Positions 1-8,573 of a DNA stretch of 64,000 nt are shown here, piece after piece (within the stretch, counting starts at the first letter, position 1; each line of letters starts with the position of its first letter). The notes beneath the pieces were generated by a model. The model was not told the origin of the DNA, did no database searches, and saw nothing but the letters and a program-made list of their open reading frames with translations. Source of the DNA: Fen-1258 sp964449775 (lineage in GTDB: Bacteria; Bacteroidota; Ignavibacteria; Ignavibacteriales; Melioribacteraceae); contig CAYVBQ010000008.1 in assembly GCA_964449775.1 (NCBI GenBank), forward strand, positions 1-64,000, given 5' to 3'. The position numbers were made by a program, and so were the translations under genes.

Positions 1-1
1 C

Positions 2-1236
2 GTTAGGTGGCTTAACTTCAAATTAATTTATATGGAAGAAAAACTTTTTGATTTACCAATTGCAGTCTGGATTGATGACAATATGGCTGATAATAATGGA
101 GACACATTCTGCAGTTTCCTCTCAAGAAAAGCAATGAATAAATTTGAAATGGTTCTTTTTGGCGAAGAAGATAAAGCTATAGAATTTATACTTAAAAACA
201 GAAACATGATTTTTATGGTTCTCCAAGACTCAAACCGTTCTCAAAGTCGGATTATAAGTTCTTGGAAGAAACTTCGCCCCTCAAAGACACCTTTAATAGG
301 GTCTGATGGAGTTTGTGGAGATTTTTCAACGTACGTTGTTGACGCTTATATACCAGAGTCTACTCAAATTTTTGCAGGATCATACTATTGTTCTGAGGAA
401 ATAAAAATAATTAATGAGTGGTGTAAAATTGATTCACGTATATTTTTCAAGTCTAAGCTTTCAATAGTACCAGATGGAGTAGACTTCTGTATTCAACAAT
501 TGAATCGTTGGCAGAATGCAAGAGAGAATGTTATTTGTTCTGAAGAGAGTTTATTAATTCAACCTGTTGCTGAAGAGATGGCCATTATTTGTGGTGTACG
601 TCCAGACTATTTAAGTCACTTAACTTCCCGTCAATTTGAAGAATTGATTGCTGCTATTTTTAAGAATCATGGATTTCAAGTAGAGCTTACCAGTCAAACA
701 CGTGATGGTGGTTATGATATTGTTGCAATTAGTGGTTCTAAAATTCGATCTGAAACTTTGCTAATAGAAGTAAAGCATTTTGCGCCCAATAGACCAGTTG
801 GTGTGGGGATTGTGAGGGCTCTTTATGGAGTTAAGAAACTTCATAAGGCAAGAAAGGCAATTTTAGTGACAAGTTCTTACGTATCTGATGATGCTAAGCG
901 TGAATTTTCAAGAGTAATTCCTTGGGAACTAGAGGTTAAAGAACGCTCTGATGTTATTCAATGGTGCGCTTCATATGTAGATAATATCTTGATGGAAGAC
1001 TGATAAATATTAATGTAATAAATTCGAGAAAAGGCAAGCAATGATAACATGCCACCTAACCAGCTTTTCCACCCGACCGCGTTTTCATTGCGGCATTATT
1101 AGAATTATCGGGTTAGTTTAACAAGGTAAGCAATGCAAATAAAGTTGTTCTAAAAAATAAATTTGTTAAAAATTATTGACAGTAGCTTATCATTTCGTCA
1201 TTACTATTCTGGGCGGACGGGTGAAAAGCAACGCCG
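2..1236 (+). mobile_element. Integron-type gene cassette carrying an Mrr nuclease
   Basis: The window opens with GTTAGGTGGC at 2-11, which fits the integrase core site (G^TTRRRY). It is the exact reverse complement of GCCACCTAAC at 1051-1060. In integron cassettes the first bases after the cut pair with the R'' box of the attC at the far end, and that is the relation seen here. The second cut would fall at 1236^1237. Inside is one gene, on the plus strand, starting 30 bases after the boundary and ending 48 bases before the attC, as is usual for cassettes. No integrase gene is in view; the array may continue upstream of base 1. The sequence pattern is direct; the mobility is inferred. Confidence 0.72.
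32..1003 (+). CDS. Mrr-like restriction endonuclease with unknown N-terminal domain
   Basis: Predicted DNA-cleaving defence or restriction protein of 323 aa. The C-terminal part (about 195-320) is a restriction-endonuclease-like Mrr_cat domain. It opens with LTSRQFEELIAAIF and has the catalytic set Asp229 (GGYDIV), Glu246 and Lys248 (IEVKHF). The N-terminal ~190 residues are not a recognised DNA-binding domain. They begin with a hydrophobic strand and an Asp pair (VWIDDN) that looks receiver-like, which is only a resemblance. No clear ribosome binding site precedes the ATG, common for cassette genes. It is the only gene of the apparent integron cassette. Mrr-type enzymes usually cut modified DNA, but the specificity here cannot be read from sequence. 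Confidence 0.8.
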   Translation: MEEKLFDLPIAVWIDDNMADNNGDTFCSFLSRKAMNKFEMVLFGEEDKAIEFILKNRNMIFMVLQDSNRSQSRIISSWKKLRPSKTPLIGSDGVCGDFSTYVVDAYIPESTQIFAGSYYCSEEIKIINEWCKIDSRIFFKSKLSIVPDGVDFCIQQLNRWQNARENVICSEESLLIQPVAEEMAIICGVRPDYLSHLTSRQFEELIAAIFKNHGFQVELTSQTRDGGYDIVAISGSKIRSETLLIEVKHFAPNRPVGVGIVRALYGVKKLHKARKAILVTSSYVSDDAKREFSRVIPWELEVKERSDVIQWCASYVDNILMED

Positions 1237-1243
1237 TTAGAAG
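1051..1243 (+). other. attC-like recombination site
   Basis: The outer box GCCACCTAAC (R'', 1051-1060) is followed by the arm GCTTTTCCACCCGACCGC (1063-1080). This arm pairs with GGCGGACGGGTGAAAAGC (1212-1229), leaving one unpaired extra C and one A-A mismatch. The site ends in AACGCC|GTTAG with the cut at 1236^1237. An unpaired base on one arm is the hallmark that orients attC folding. The ~130-base loop makes the site long (about 190 bases), near the upper end of known attC lengths. The base after the R' core is A rather than Y, as expected if the sequence beyond 1237 is not another cassette. No gene lies from 1004 to 1291. Confidence 0.68.
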
Positions 1244-1291
1244 TGTTTGTTAAATAATATTTATTACTCATTACTCATCATTCTACGCTCT

Positions 1292-2254
1292 TCATTCATT
1301 ACTCCATGGCAATTTATCCAAATCGACATTTCCGCCGGAAAGAATTAAACCGATGCGTTTGCCTAAAAACTTTTTTTTGTTCTCTAATACAACAGCAAGA
1401 GGAACGGCGGCTGAAGGCTCAACAATAATTTTCATTCTTTCCCAAATCATACGCATCGCAGCAATAATTGTTTCCTCACTGCAAGTAATTATTTCACTTA
1501 CATTATTCTTAATAATAGAGAAAGTTTTTTCACTTAATTGGGTTAGCAGTCCATCACAAATTGTATTTGGATTCACAGACGGCTGAATTGTGCCGTCACG
1601 CAGCGATCGAAATGCATCATCGGCGGCTTTCGGTTCTGCACCAATAACTTTTGTGTTCGGGGAAAAATATTTTGCGCTCAAGCATGTCCCGCTTAATAAT
1701 CCACCGCCGCCTACCGGAGAGATCAAATAATCTAATTCGCCAAGCTCTTCTAAAATTTCTTTTGCACAAGTGGCTTGTCCGGCTATTATAGTATAATTAT
1801 CGTATGGATGAACGAAAGTGGCGCCGGTTTCAGTAATTACTTTTGCAAGCGCTTTTTCGCGGGCTTGAAGTGTTGGTTCGCAGAAAACTATTTTTGCGCC
1901 ATAACCCTCAACAGCAATTTTTTTTATTTGCGGTGCCGTGCGGGGCATTACAATATAAGCCGGTATGTTCCTCATCTTTGCCGCAAGCGCCAGAGCAGCG
2001 GCATGATTGCCTGATGAATGTGTTGCGACTCCTTTTTTGAAGTCAATTTTTGGGAGCGACAGAACAGCAAAACTGGCTCCTCTGTATTTGAACGCGCCAA
2101 CTTTTTGCAGGTTTTCACATTTGAAATACAACCTGCATTCCAGAATTGCGTTCAAGGATTTAGAGGAAAATATTGGTGTTCGGTGAATCATCTTCTGGAT
2201 CCACTCACTCGCTTGAATGATGTTATGTTTGCCGGGTTCGTATTGTAAAAACAT
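1292..2254 (-). CDS. Threonine dehydratase / serine racemase-like PLP enzyme
   Basis: Fold-type II PLP enzyme that probably deaminates L-threonine or L-serine to the 2-oxo acid. Visible motifs are the PLP-lysine site (VGAFKYRGA), the substrate loop SSGNHAAALA and the phosphate-binding glycine run VGGGGLLSG. There is no C-terminal ACT domain, so it resembles catabolic (TdcB-like) or racemase-like members rather than feedback-regulated IlvA. I chose the ATG at 2254 because GGAGGAAAT lies just upstream; an ATG 33 bases earlier is also open. Single gene, downstream of the TetR gene on the same strand. Substrate choice between Thr, Ser and racemisation is unresolved. Confidence 0.82.
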   Translation of the reverse strand: MFLQYEPGKHNIIQASEWIQKMIHRTPIFSSKSLNAILECRLYFKCENLQKVGAFKYRGASFAVLSLPKIDFKKGVATHSSGNHAAALALAAKMRNIPAYIVMPRTAPQIKKIAVEGYGAKIVFCEPTLQAREKALAKVITETGATFVHPYDNYTIIAGQATCAKEILEELGELDYLISPVGGGGLLSGTCLSAKYFSPNTKVIGAEPKAADDAFRSLRDGTIQPSVNPNTICDGLLTQLSEKTFSIIKNNVSEIITCSEETIIAAMRMIWERMKIIVEPSAAVPLAVVLENKKKFLGKRIGLILSGGNVDLDKLPWSNE

Positions 2255-2346
2255 ATTTCCTCCACCAATTGTAGCTCTTGTTGCCATTGCTCGCCTTTCG
2301 CTTGCAACCTAATATAATGGGATGAATGAATCAATAAATAAAAAAA

Positions 2347-2949
2347 TCAATTAGCTTTAATTGCTTCCCAGAAAAATTCCACGTGTTTATTAACTCGTTC
2401 ATAAACAGCATTAATGTTTGTATGATTGTCCGAAGATAAAAATTCTGTTCTAATTAAAAAAAGCGAAGCGGTAAATTCATCAGCTAAAAGAGAAGAATCG
2501 AAAGTTTTGATAATTTTTGTGTTAACCATTTCGCTAAAGATCAACTGACAGATTTTCCGCAGTTCACTTAAGTAATCGGTTGTAGATAATTCAATATTTC
2601 CGATGTGTGTAAACTGTTCCATTAAAAGTACACGGATAAATTTTCTTTCTTCCGGCTTATTCCAATGTTCAATTAATCGTGTAGCGAATTTTTTTAGAAA
2701 CCTTTGCGGATTGACGACTTCATCAAGGAGATCATCGCTTAAGATTTCTTTACTGATTGTTCTTAGTTTGAATGAGGAAAGTATTGCCTGGAAAATTTCT
2801 TCTTTCGATTTATAGTGATTATAAATAGCGCTTTCGCGAACTCCAACAGCACGTGCAATTTGCCGGATGGATGCGCCGGAATAACCATGCTGAGAAAAAA
2901 AGTCTAAAGCCGAATTGAGTATTTTCTTCTTTGTATCCGGGAATTTCAT
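2347..2949 (-). CDS. TetR/AcrR-family transcriptional regulator
   Basis: About 200 aa. The N-terminal TetR_N helix-turn-helix reads ILNSALDFFSQHGYSGASIR, followed by the classic recognition region AVGVRESAIYNHYKSKEEI. The C-terminal two thirds is a helical ligand-binding domain with no assignable ligand. I prefer the ATG at 2949; an upstream TTG at 2958 would add three residues. A palindrome just upstream (2966-2979) overlaps the likely promoter, so autorepression is likely. Its target beyond itself could be the dehydratase gene downstream, but nothing in the sequence proves that. Confidence 0.88.
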   Translation of the reverse strand: MKFPDTKKKILNSALDFFSQHGYSGASIRQIARAVGVRESAIYNHYKSKEEIFQAILSSFKLRTISKEILSDDLLDEVVNPQRFLKKFATRLIEHWNKPEERKFIRVLLMEQFTHIGNIELSTTDYLSELRKICQLIFSEMVNTKIIKTFDSSLLADEFTASLFLIRTEFLSSDNHTNINAVYERVNKHVEFFWEAIKAN

Positions 2950-2965
2950 TTGCGCCAATTCTTAA

Positions 2966-2979
2966 TGAACACTCGTTCA
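2966..2979. promoter_or_regulatory. Probable TetR operator
   Basis: TGAAC-ACTC-GTTCA is a 5+5 inverted repeat 17 bases upstream of the TetR-family start codon. On the minus strand an AT-rich TATAAT-like stretch lies directly upstream of it (about 2981-2989). Its size and spacing suit a TetR-family dimer site, and autorepression is the simplest reading. Confidence 0.55.
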
Positions 2980-3264
2980 CAATATAATAGAATCTGCTCA
3001 GAAGCGAAAGGACTAAGTTCCTTGACCGGGCTGTACCTTAATTCCATTGTTTGCTACCAAGGTACTGCAATCTCTTTGTTGTGTAATTGAGGACAAATCA
3101 ACACTCGAACCGACTTGTGGTAAATGGCAAGAATTTGGTGGTCAAGCCCACAGTGCTTTGCTAATCTTTTGAAAAAGAAAAATCTATTCAGAGAAGTATG
3201 GACTTTATTATAAAAGTTATTGAAATATTTGCTGAATGGAAGCTAATTAATTTCTTTTATTTGT
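2980..3264. other. Intergenic stretch with no recognised feature
   Basis: Between the TetR promoter and the end of valS there is no convincing open reading frame, hairpin terminator or RNA gene. A GGTTCGAGT-like string on the minus strand near 3105 recalls a tRNA T-loop, but its flanks do not pair. Confidence 0.5.
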
Positions 3265-5898
3265 TCAATCAAGGTCTTCCAAAATCGACTGAAGCTTTAC
3301 CAATGCTTTTTCCCAATCTGCAAGTTTTATTTTTTCGCGTTCAATAACATCTGCGGGTGCTTTGTCAACAAAATTTTGATTTTCTAATTTTCTGCGAACA
3401 CCTTCAAAGGAAGACAATAGACGCGCAATCTCTTTCTCAATTCGGGAGCGTTCCACGGAGAGATCGATTAGACCTTCGAGCGGAATGAAAATATCACAAC
3501 CTTTAACAACGGCAGAGGCGCATGCTTTTGGTTTATCAAGATACGCCTCAACCGTAAGCTGATCAATTCTTACAAGTGTTTTGATATATCGCTCTTGCGA
3601 GTTTGTAATTGAACTACTCTTTAGAAAAACATTTATCGGTTTTGCCGGCGAGATATTCATCTCTCCGCGTATATTTCTTATTGCGGTTACAACTTCTTGA
3701 ACGAAAAAGATCTCTTTCTCGGCGGTTTCGTCAATCATTTTTTCATCAAACTTCGGAAACTTCTCAATCGAAATGCTTTCACCACTTTTACGTTCATCGA
3801 GTAATTGCCAAATCTCTTCAGTAATAAACGGCATAAACGGATGAACAAGCATCAGCATTTCTTCGTATAAAGAAATTGCACGCGTAAGCACGGCAGATTT
3901 AACTTCATCACTTCCATGATACAAACGGTTTTTTGCCAGCTCAACAAACCAATCGCAGAAATCATTCCACACATAGCTGTAAATTATTTTTGACGCGGCA
4001 TTAACTTCAAAACGATCAAAGGCTTCATTAATGTCTTTTATAGTTTTGTTGAAGCGAGAAAGAATCCATTTATCTGTGAAATCCATGTGTTTGTATTTCA
4101 GCCGCGGATCAACTTGAATATTCTGCGCGTTCATCAATAAAAATCTTCCGGCATTCCACATCTTGTTCGCAAAGTTTCTTCCGATCTCGCACTTCTCGTT
4201 GCTGAACAAAACATCCTGTCCTAGCGGTGCGATGTAAATAATTGCAAAACGTAAAGCGTCGGCGCCGTACTCATCAATTAGATCGAGCGGATTGGCAGAG
4301 TTACCGAGCGACTTGCTCATCTTTCTGCCTTGCATATCGCGCACAAGACTTGTGAAGTAAACATCTTTGAAAGGAATTTCATTTTTAAAATAGAGTCCGG
4401 CAATAATCATTCTGGCGACCCAGAAGAAAATTATATCCGGTGCCGTTACGAGAAGATCGGTTGGGTAATAATAATTTTGATCTCGTTCATTTGTAAAAAC
4501 ATCTTGTGCCCATAACCAGCTTGACGCCCATGTGTCCAGAACGTCCTCTTCCTGATGCCAATTCGCCTCCGGCGAATCGATATCTTCAGGCGGTTCAACC
4601 GCGCAATAAATTTCATGTGTCTGCTTATGATACCAAACGGGAATTCGATGTCCCCACCACAATTGGCGCGAAATACACCAATCACGGATTCCGGACATCC
4701 AATGCTCGTAGGTCTTTACCCAATGTTCCGGGTGAAATTTTACTTTCCCATCAAGTACTACCTGAAGAGCAGGCTTGCAGAGATCATCCATCTTCATGAA
4801 CCATTGATCTGAGAGATACGGTTCAATAGGAACATTTCCGCGCTGAGAGTAACCGACTTTGTTTGTGTAGTCTTCAATTTTGTAAACGAGTCCAAGTTCT
4901 TCAAGCCGTGCTACTACTTTCTTTCTCGCCTCGTATCTATCGAGTTTCCTAAATTCTCTCGGCACATTACCGTTTGTTGTAGCGTCTTCATTGAAAATAT
5001 TTATGATTTCAAGTTTATGACGTATCCCCATATCATAATCATTAACATCGTGAGCAGGAGTAACTTTAACGGCGCCGGTCCCAAATTCTTTATCTACGTA
5101 TTCATCTGCGAAGAGAGGAATTTCTCTTCCAACAATTGGGAGAATAATATTTTTGCCGATGAGATGTTTGTATCTCTCATCTTCCGGATTAACGGCAATG
5201 CCGGTATCGCCAAGCATGGTCTCGGGACGTGTTGTTGCAACGATTACAAATTCATTAGAATCCTTCACCGGATATTTGAAATACCAAAGCTTGCCCTGTA
5301 CTTCTTTGAAGAAAACTTCTTCATCAGAGATAGCGGATTTTGAAGCCGGATCCCAATTTACCATTCTATAGCCGCGGTAGATCAATCCCTCTTTGTAAAG
5401 ATGAACGAACGCCTCGATCACTTTTTTATGATAATGTTCGTCCATTGTGAAACGCTCGCGTTCCCAATCACAGCTTACGCCGATTTTTCGTAATTGCTGG
5501 AAAATCATTCCACCGTATTTTTCTTTCCATTCATAACAATGTTCTAAAAATTTTTCGCGGGAGATGTTATCTTTGGTAATTCCTTGTTCTTTCAACAGAG
5601 CAACAACTTTAGATTCGGTTGCAATTGATGCGTGATCTATACCGGGAATCCAGCATGCGTTGAATCCTTTCATTCGTTTGTAGCGAATGTAAATATCCTG
5701 AAGCGTGTTGTTGAGAATGTGTCCGATGTGAAGAATGCCTGTGATGTTCGGTGGCGGAATTACAATTGTGTATGGCGTTTTACTTTCGTCAACTTCTGAA
5801 TGATATAGTTTGTGATCTTCCCAGTACTTATACCATTTGTCTTCGGCGTCTTTGGGATTGTATGCTTTCGGAATATCTTCAAGATTCTTCGGGTGCAT
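3265..5898 (-). CDS. valS: Valyl-tRNA synthetase
   Basis: Charges tRNA-Val with valine; class I synthetase with an editing domain, cytoplasmic. The 877-aa length is normal. HIGH is at residues 57-60 (ILHIGH after PPPNITG), KMSKS at 526-530 (GRKMSKSLGN), and the Val-specific connective domain lies between. The C-terminus (about 810-877) is the charged coiled-coil tRNA-binding arm typical of ValRS. It begins at ATG with no obvious attenuator or T-box leader in the 110 bases upstream. Monocistronic as far as can be seen. Confidence 0.98.
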   Translation of the reverse strand: MHPKNLEDIPKAYNPKDAEDKWYKYWEDHKLYHSEVDESKTPYTIVIPPPNITGILHIGHILNNTLQDIYIRYKRMKGFNACWIPGIDHASIATESKVVALLKEQGITKDNISREKFLEHCYEWKEKYGGMIFQQLRKIGVSCDWERERFTMDEHYHKKVIEAFVHLYKEGLIYRGYRMVNWDPASKSAISDEEVFFKEVQGKLWYFKYPVKDSNEFVIVATTRPETMLGDTGIAVNPEDERYKHLIGKNIILPIVGREIPLFADEYVDKEFGTGAVKVTPAHDVNDYDMGIRHKLEIINIFNEDATTNGNVPREFRKLDRYEARKKVVARLEELGLVYKIEDYTNKVGYSQRGNVPIEPYLSDQWFMKMDDLCKPALQVVLDGKVKFHPEHWVKTYEHWMSGIRDWCISRQLWWGHRIPVWYHKQTHEIYCAVEPPEDIDSPEANWHQEEDVLDTWASSWLWAQDVFTNERDQNYYYPTDLLVTAPDIIFFWVARMIIAGLYFKNEIPFKDVYFTSLVRDMQGRKMSKSLGNSANPLDLIDEYGADALRFAIIYIAPLGQDVLFSNEKCEIGRNFANKMWNAGRFLLMNAQNIQVDPRLKYKHMDFTDKWILSRFNKTIKDINEAFDRFEVNAASKIIYSYVWNDFCDWFVELAKNRLYHGSDEVKSAVLTRAISLYEEMLMLVHPFMPFITEEIWQLLDERKSGESISIEKFPKFDEKMIDETAEKEIFFVQEVVTAIRNIRGEMNISPAKPINVFLKSSSITNSQERYIKTLVRIDQLTVEAYLDKPKACASAVVKGCDIFIPLEGLIDLSVERSRIEKEIARLLSSFEGVRRKLENQNFVDKAPADVIEREKIKLADWEKALVKLQSILEDLD

Positions 5899-6009
5899 TT
5901 ATTACTCTGAGTTTTCTAATAATTGAGTGCAAATATAAATAATTCTTGGCGGGTTTGCGCTTGTACTAGATAAGTAGATTGAGAGATTTTTGAAATTTAG
6001 GATAACTCT

Positions 6010-7230
6010 TTACAAGACTTTATCAAAAACCTCAATTAAATGATTCACTTCTTCTAATGTATTGTAGTGAACCAAACTTACGCGAACAACTCCATTTTGT
6101 TTAGATAAATCGAGATCATCTATCAACCGACGCGCATAAAAATCACCGTAGCGAATTCCGATTTTGTGTTCATCAACTTTTAAGGTGATTGAATTACTCA
6201 TTCTATCTTTGACAATGAATGAAATAGTTGGCACTCGTTTACTCTTATCCGAAGAAGTTTCGCCGATAATTTTAATATTAGGTTTGGAGTTTAGATAACG
6301 CAATAGATGGTCGGCAAGAAGTTCTTCGTGCTCGGCAATTAATTTATAAATGAGCAATGCATTCTCTCTGAAACTTTTATCTACCAAGTTATGGGCTGAC
6401 GCTAACGAGTTAAAATAATCGCGGACTCCAAGCAAGCCATAACTCAATTCATAGTTCACGCTTCCAGGTTGAAACTTGTAAGGAATATTATCCGGCTCAA
6501 TAAAGAAGTGACAAATTCCGGGCATACCAAGAAGTAATTCCTTCTTTCCGTAAAGCATTGCTATGTGCGGACCAAAGACTTTATAGAAACTTAGAGCATA
6601 GAAATCAACATCCATATCTTGAACATCAATCAATCTATGTGGTGCGTGTGCAACACCATCAACACAGATTAACGCGCTGTATGAATGAACAAATTTTGCG
6701 AACTCTTTTATCGGATTCAGTGTGCCCAAAATATTGGAAGTATGTGTAACCGCAACCAGCCGTGTCCTATCGGTCATCAGCGGTTTTAAATCAGCCAGTT
6801 CCATTTGAAAAGAATCTTGATTGATCTTCCACTGTTTGATTATCATTTCTTTCTTTTCCAATTCAATCCATGCACCTATGTTGGCTTCGTGATCGCAATT
6901 GGTCACAACAATTTCATCCCCCGGTTTGAATGTCTGGCTAATGGACAGAGCTAATATTCTGATGAGCATAGTTGTAGATGAGCCAATTATGATTTCAGAA
7001 GACTCTTTGGCGTTAATGAATTCCGCAACCATTTTAGGAGCTTCGTTTACACGCTCGGTTGCAATTCTAGATATTTCATATGATGCGCCAAGCTGAACAT
7101 TTGATTTAATCAGATACTCACTAATTCTGTTCGCAACTGTTTGTGGAATTTGCGAACCACCGGCGTTATCCATAAACGCCCATTCACCGGAGAGTGATGG
7201 GAATTGACTTCTAACAAAATCAAGATTCAT
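6010..7230 (-). CDS. Class V aminotransferase, cysteine desulfurase-like (VC1184 type)
   Basis: PLP-dependent fold-type I enzyme, 406 aa. The N-terminus (NLDFVRSQFPSL, then FMDNAGGSQIP) and the PLP-lysine context ALSFYKVFGPH match the VC1184/TIGR01976 branch of cysteine-desulfurase-like proteins, not IscS or SufS. SufS-like enzymes carry a catalytic Cys loop near the C-terminus; I see no such loop here, so sulfur transfer is doubtful. The biochemical reaction of this branch is poorly defined. There are no Fe-S assembly genes nearby. A palindromic repeat separates its start from the rubrerythrin gene. Confidence 0.82.
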   Translation of the reverse strand: MNLDFVRSQFPSLSGEWAFMDNAGGSQIPQTVANRISEYLIKSNVQLGASYEISRIATERVNEAPKMVAEFINAKESSEIIIGSSTTMLIRILALSISQTFKPGDEIVVTNCDHEANIGAWIELEKKEMIIKQWKINQDSFQMELADLKPLMTDRTRLVAVTHTSNILGTLNPIKEFAKFVHSYSALICVDGVAHAPHRLIDVQDMDVDFYALSFYKVFGPHIAMLYGKKELLLGMPGICHFFIEPDNIPYKFQPGSVNYELSYGLLGVRDYFNSLASAHNLVDKSFRENALLIYKLIAEHEELLADHLLRYLNSKPNIKIIGETSSDKSKRVPTISFIVKDRMSNSITLKVDEHKIGIRYGDFYARRLIDDLDLSKQNGVVRVSLVHYNTLEEVNHLIEVFDKVL

Positions 7231-7253
7231 GTTTATACTTCCTCCTTATTCAG

Positions 7254-7373
7254 TCACCTTACGCAAAGTATTGTAATTGTCATATTGAGCGGAGCGAAAT
7301 ATCTCAAAACAGTTTGAAATCGAGGTGTCGAGATTCTTCACTCCGTTCAGAATGACAATTTTGCGTAAGGTGA
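7254..7373. repeat. MITE/REP-like palindromic element
   Basis: Perfect 14-base terminal arms (TCACCTTACGCAAA at 7254-7267, TTTGCGTAAGGTGA at 7360-7373) enclose an imperfect hairpin. The inner arms are TGTCATATTGAGCGGAGCG and its counterpart CTCCGTTCAGAATGACA. The inner motif (GTCAT-TGAGCGGAGCGAA-ATCTC type) is a familiar dispersed palindrome in this bacterial group. It fills the gap between the aminotransferase start and the rubrerythrin stop and may end rubrerythrin transcription. Confidence 0.7.
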
Positions 7374-7374
7374 G

Positions 7375-7872
7375 TTACACCTTAACATATTTTGATGCAA
7401 GAGTTCCGCAGATCGGGCAAATCTTTTCCGGTTTACCGAATTCTATGTGTCCGCAAATAGGGCACAAATATATTTCGCTCACATCAAGATCTTTTCCTAG
7501 CTCAGCAGCAGCAAGTGCTAATTTATATAGATCGGCATGAACTTTTTCGGCATCGAGTGCATATTTAAACATGCGTTGTGCTTTATGATTGTCTTTGACA
7601 GATTGATCATGCATCGGCGGATACATTTCTGTATACTCGTATGTTTCGCCTGCAATTGCAGCTTTTAAATTCTCAACGGTCGAACCGATTCCTTCTAAAG
7701 AATTTAGATGTCCTTCCGCATGAATTCTTTCTGCCTCTGCCGCAGTGTTGAAAAGCTTAGCGATGTTGACGAATCCATCTTTCTCTGCCTTCTTTGCAAA
7801 TGCCAGGTACTTCTGATTTGCCTGACTCTCGCCTGCAAATGCTTCTTTAAGATTTTCTTGTGTTGTTGCCAT
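7375..7872 (-). CDS. rbr: Rubrerythrin
   Basis: Non-haem di-iron peroxidase that reduces hydrogen peroxide in anaerobes and microaerophiles; cytoplasmic. The four-helix domain shows paired Glu/His ligand motifs (AGESQANQKYLAF, AEAERIHAEGH, AGETYEYTEMYP, DAEKVHADLY). The C-terminal rubredoxin-like knuckle has two CPICG motifs for the single Fe(Cys)4 site. At 165 aa it is the short form of the family. Single gene, with a palindromic repeat at its 3' end. It indicates an oxygen-sensitive lifestyle. Confidence 0.95.
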   Translation of the reverse strand: MATTQENLKEAFAGESQANQKYLAFAKKAEKDGFVNIAKLFNTAAEAERIHAEGHLNSLEGIGSTVENLKAAIAGETYEYTEMYPPMHDQSVKDNHKAQRMFKYALDAEKVHADLYKLALAAAELGKDLDVSEIYLCPICGHIEFGKPEKICPICGTLASKYVKV

Positions 7873-7904
7873 GATTTGTTTCCTCTATTTATTGAAGTGG
7901 GTCG

Positions 7905-8561
7905 TCATTCAGCAATATGAAAGATCTGGTCTAATGAATATATCATTACTCTTGCGTGACTTACATCGTTAGCGGAGTTGATCATCGCGTCGGCAACTGT
8001 TTCGCCTTCGATGGGGCGGTATTTTTTGAGAAAAGGAAGGATGCCTATAATTACTTTTGCAATAGAAATTCCAATCTTCTCACCGATTCTTTTTTCGTTC
8101 CGTGCGCCAACAAGAATTGATGGTTTGAAAATAAAAAACTTTTTGAATGTAAGTTTTGCGGCGCTTTCTTCCAGATCTCCCTTTATTCTTAGATAGAAAT
8201 TACGGGCTCTTGGATTTGCGCCCGCCGATGAAACGAGAATATATTTTTCCACTCCATTTTCATATGCCGCTTTAGCAACTTCATATTGATAAGTGAAATC
8301 AATTTTATACTGAGTTTCCTTATTCCCGTCTTTTTTAATGGTTGTTCCCATTGCAGAAAACAATTCATCACCGGTAATTATATCTTTCCAAGTTTCAATG
8401 CTATCAAAATCAACAATGTGCTCTTCTAACCCCGGGTTACTTATTCCCAGAGAATGCCGGACAAATACTTTCACAACATCATAGCGAACATCTTTCAATA
8501 ATTTTATCGTTAGGAACCGTCCGATGAGACCTGTTGCACCAACAACAATTGCTGTTTTCAT
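7905..8561 (-). CDS. NAD(P)-binding oxidoreductase, TIP30/HTATIP2-like
   Basis: 218-aa Rossmann-fold protein of the atypical SDR class. The N-terminal nucleotide-binding motif is VVGATGLIGRFL. The mid segment ILVSSAGANPRARNFYLRIK (positions ~115-135) carries the Ser and a Y-x(3)-K-like pair seen in TIP30-like proteins. No substrate can be assigned. It lies 12 bases downstream of the acid phosphatase gene and may be cotranscribed with it. Confidence 0.78.
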   Translation of the reverse strand: MKTAIVVGATGLIGRFLTIKLLKDVRYDVVKVFVRHSLGISNPGLEEHIVDFDSIETWKDIITGDELFSAMGTTIKKDGNKETQYKIDFTYQYEVAKAAYENGVEKYILVSSAGANPRARNFYLRIKGDLEESAAKLTFKKFFIFKPSILVGARNEKRIGEKIGISIAKVIIGILPFLKKYRPIEGETVADAMINSANDVSHARVMIYSLDQIFHIAE

Positions 8562-8573
8562 AAGACTTCAGCT

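Noticed and set aside
3095..3125. A GGTTCGAGT-like string on the minus strand suggesting a tRNA
   Set aside because: The flanking bases do not form a T-stem, and no acceptor, D or anticodon arms could be fitted.
4446..4812. Long open frames antisense to valS
   Set aside because: Their sequences match no family and valS is intact; they are frame shadows of the conserved gene.
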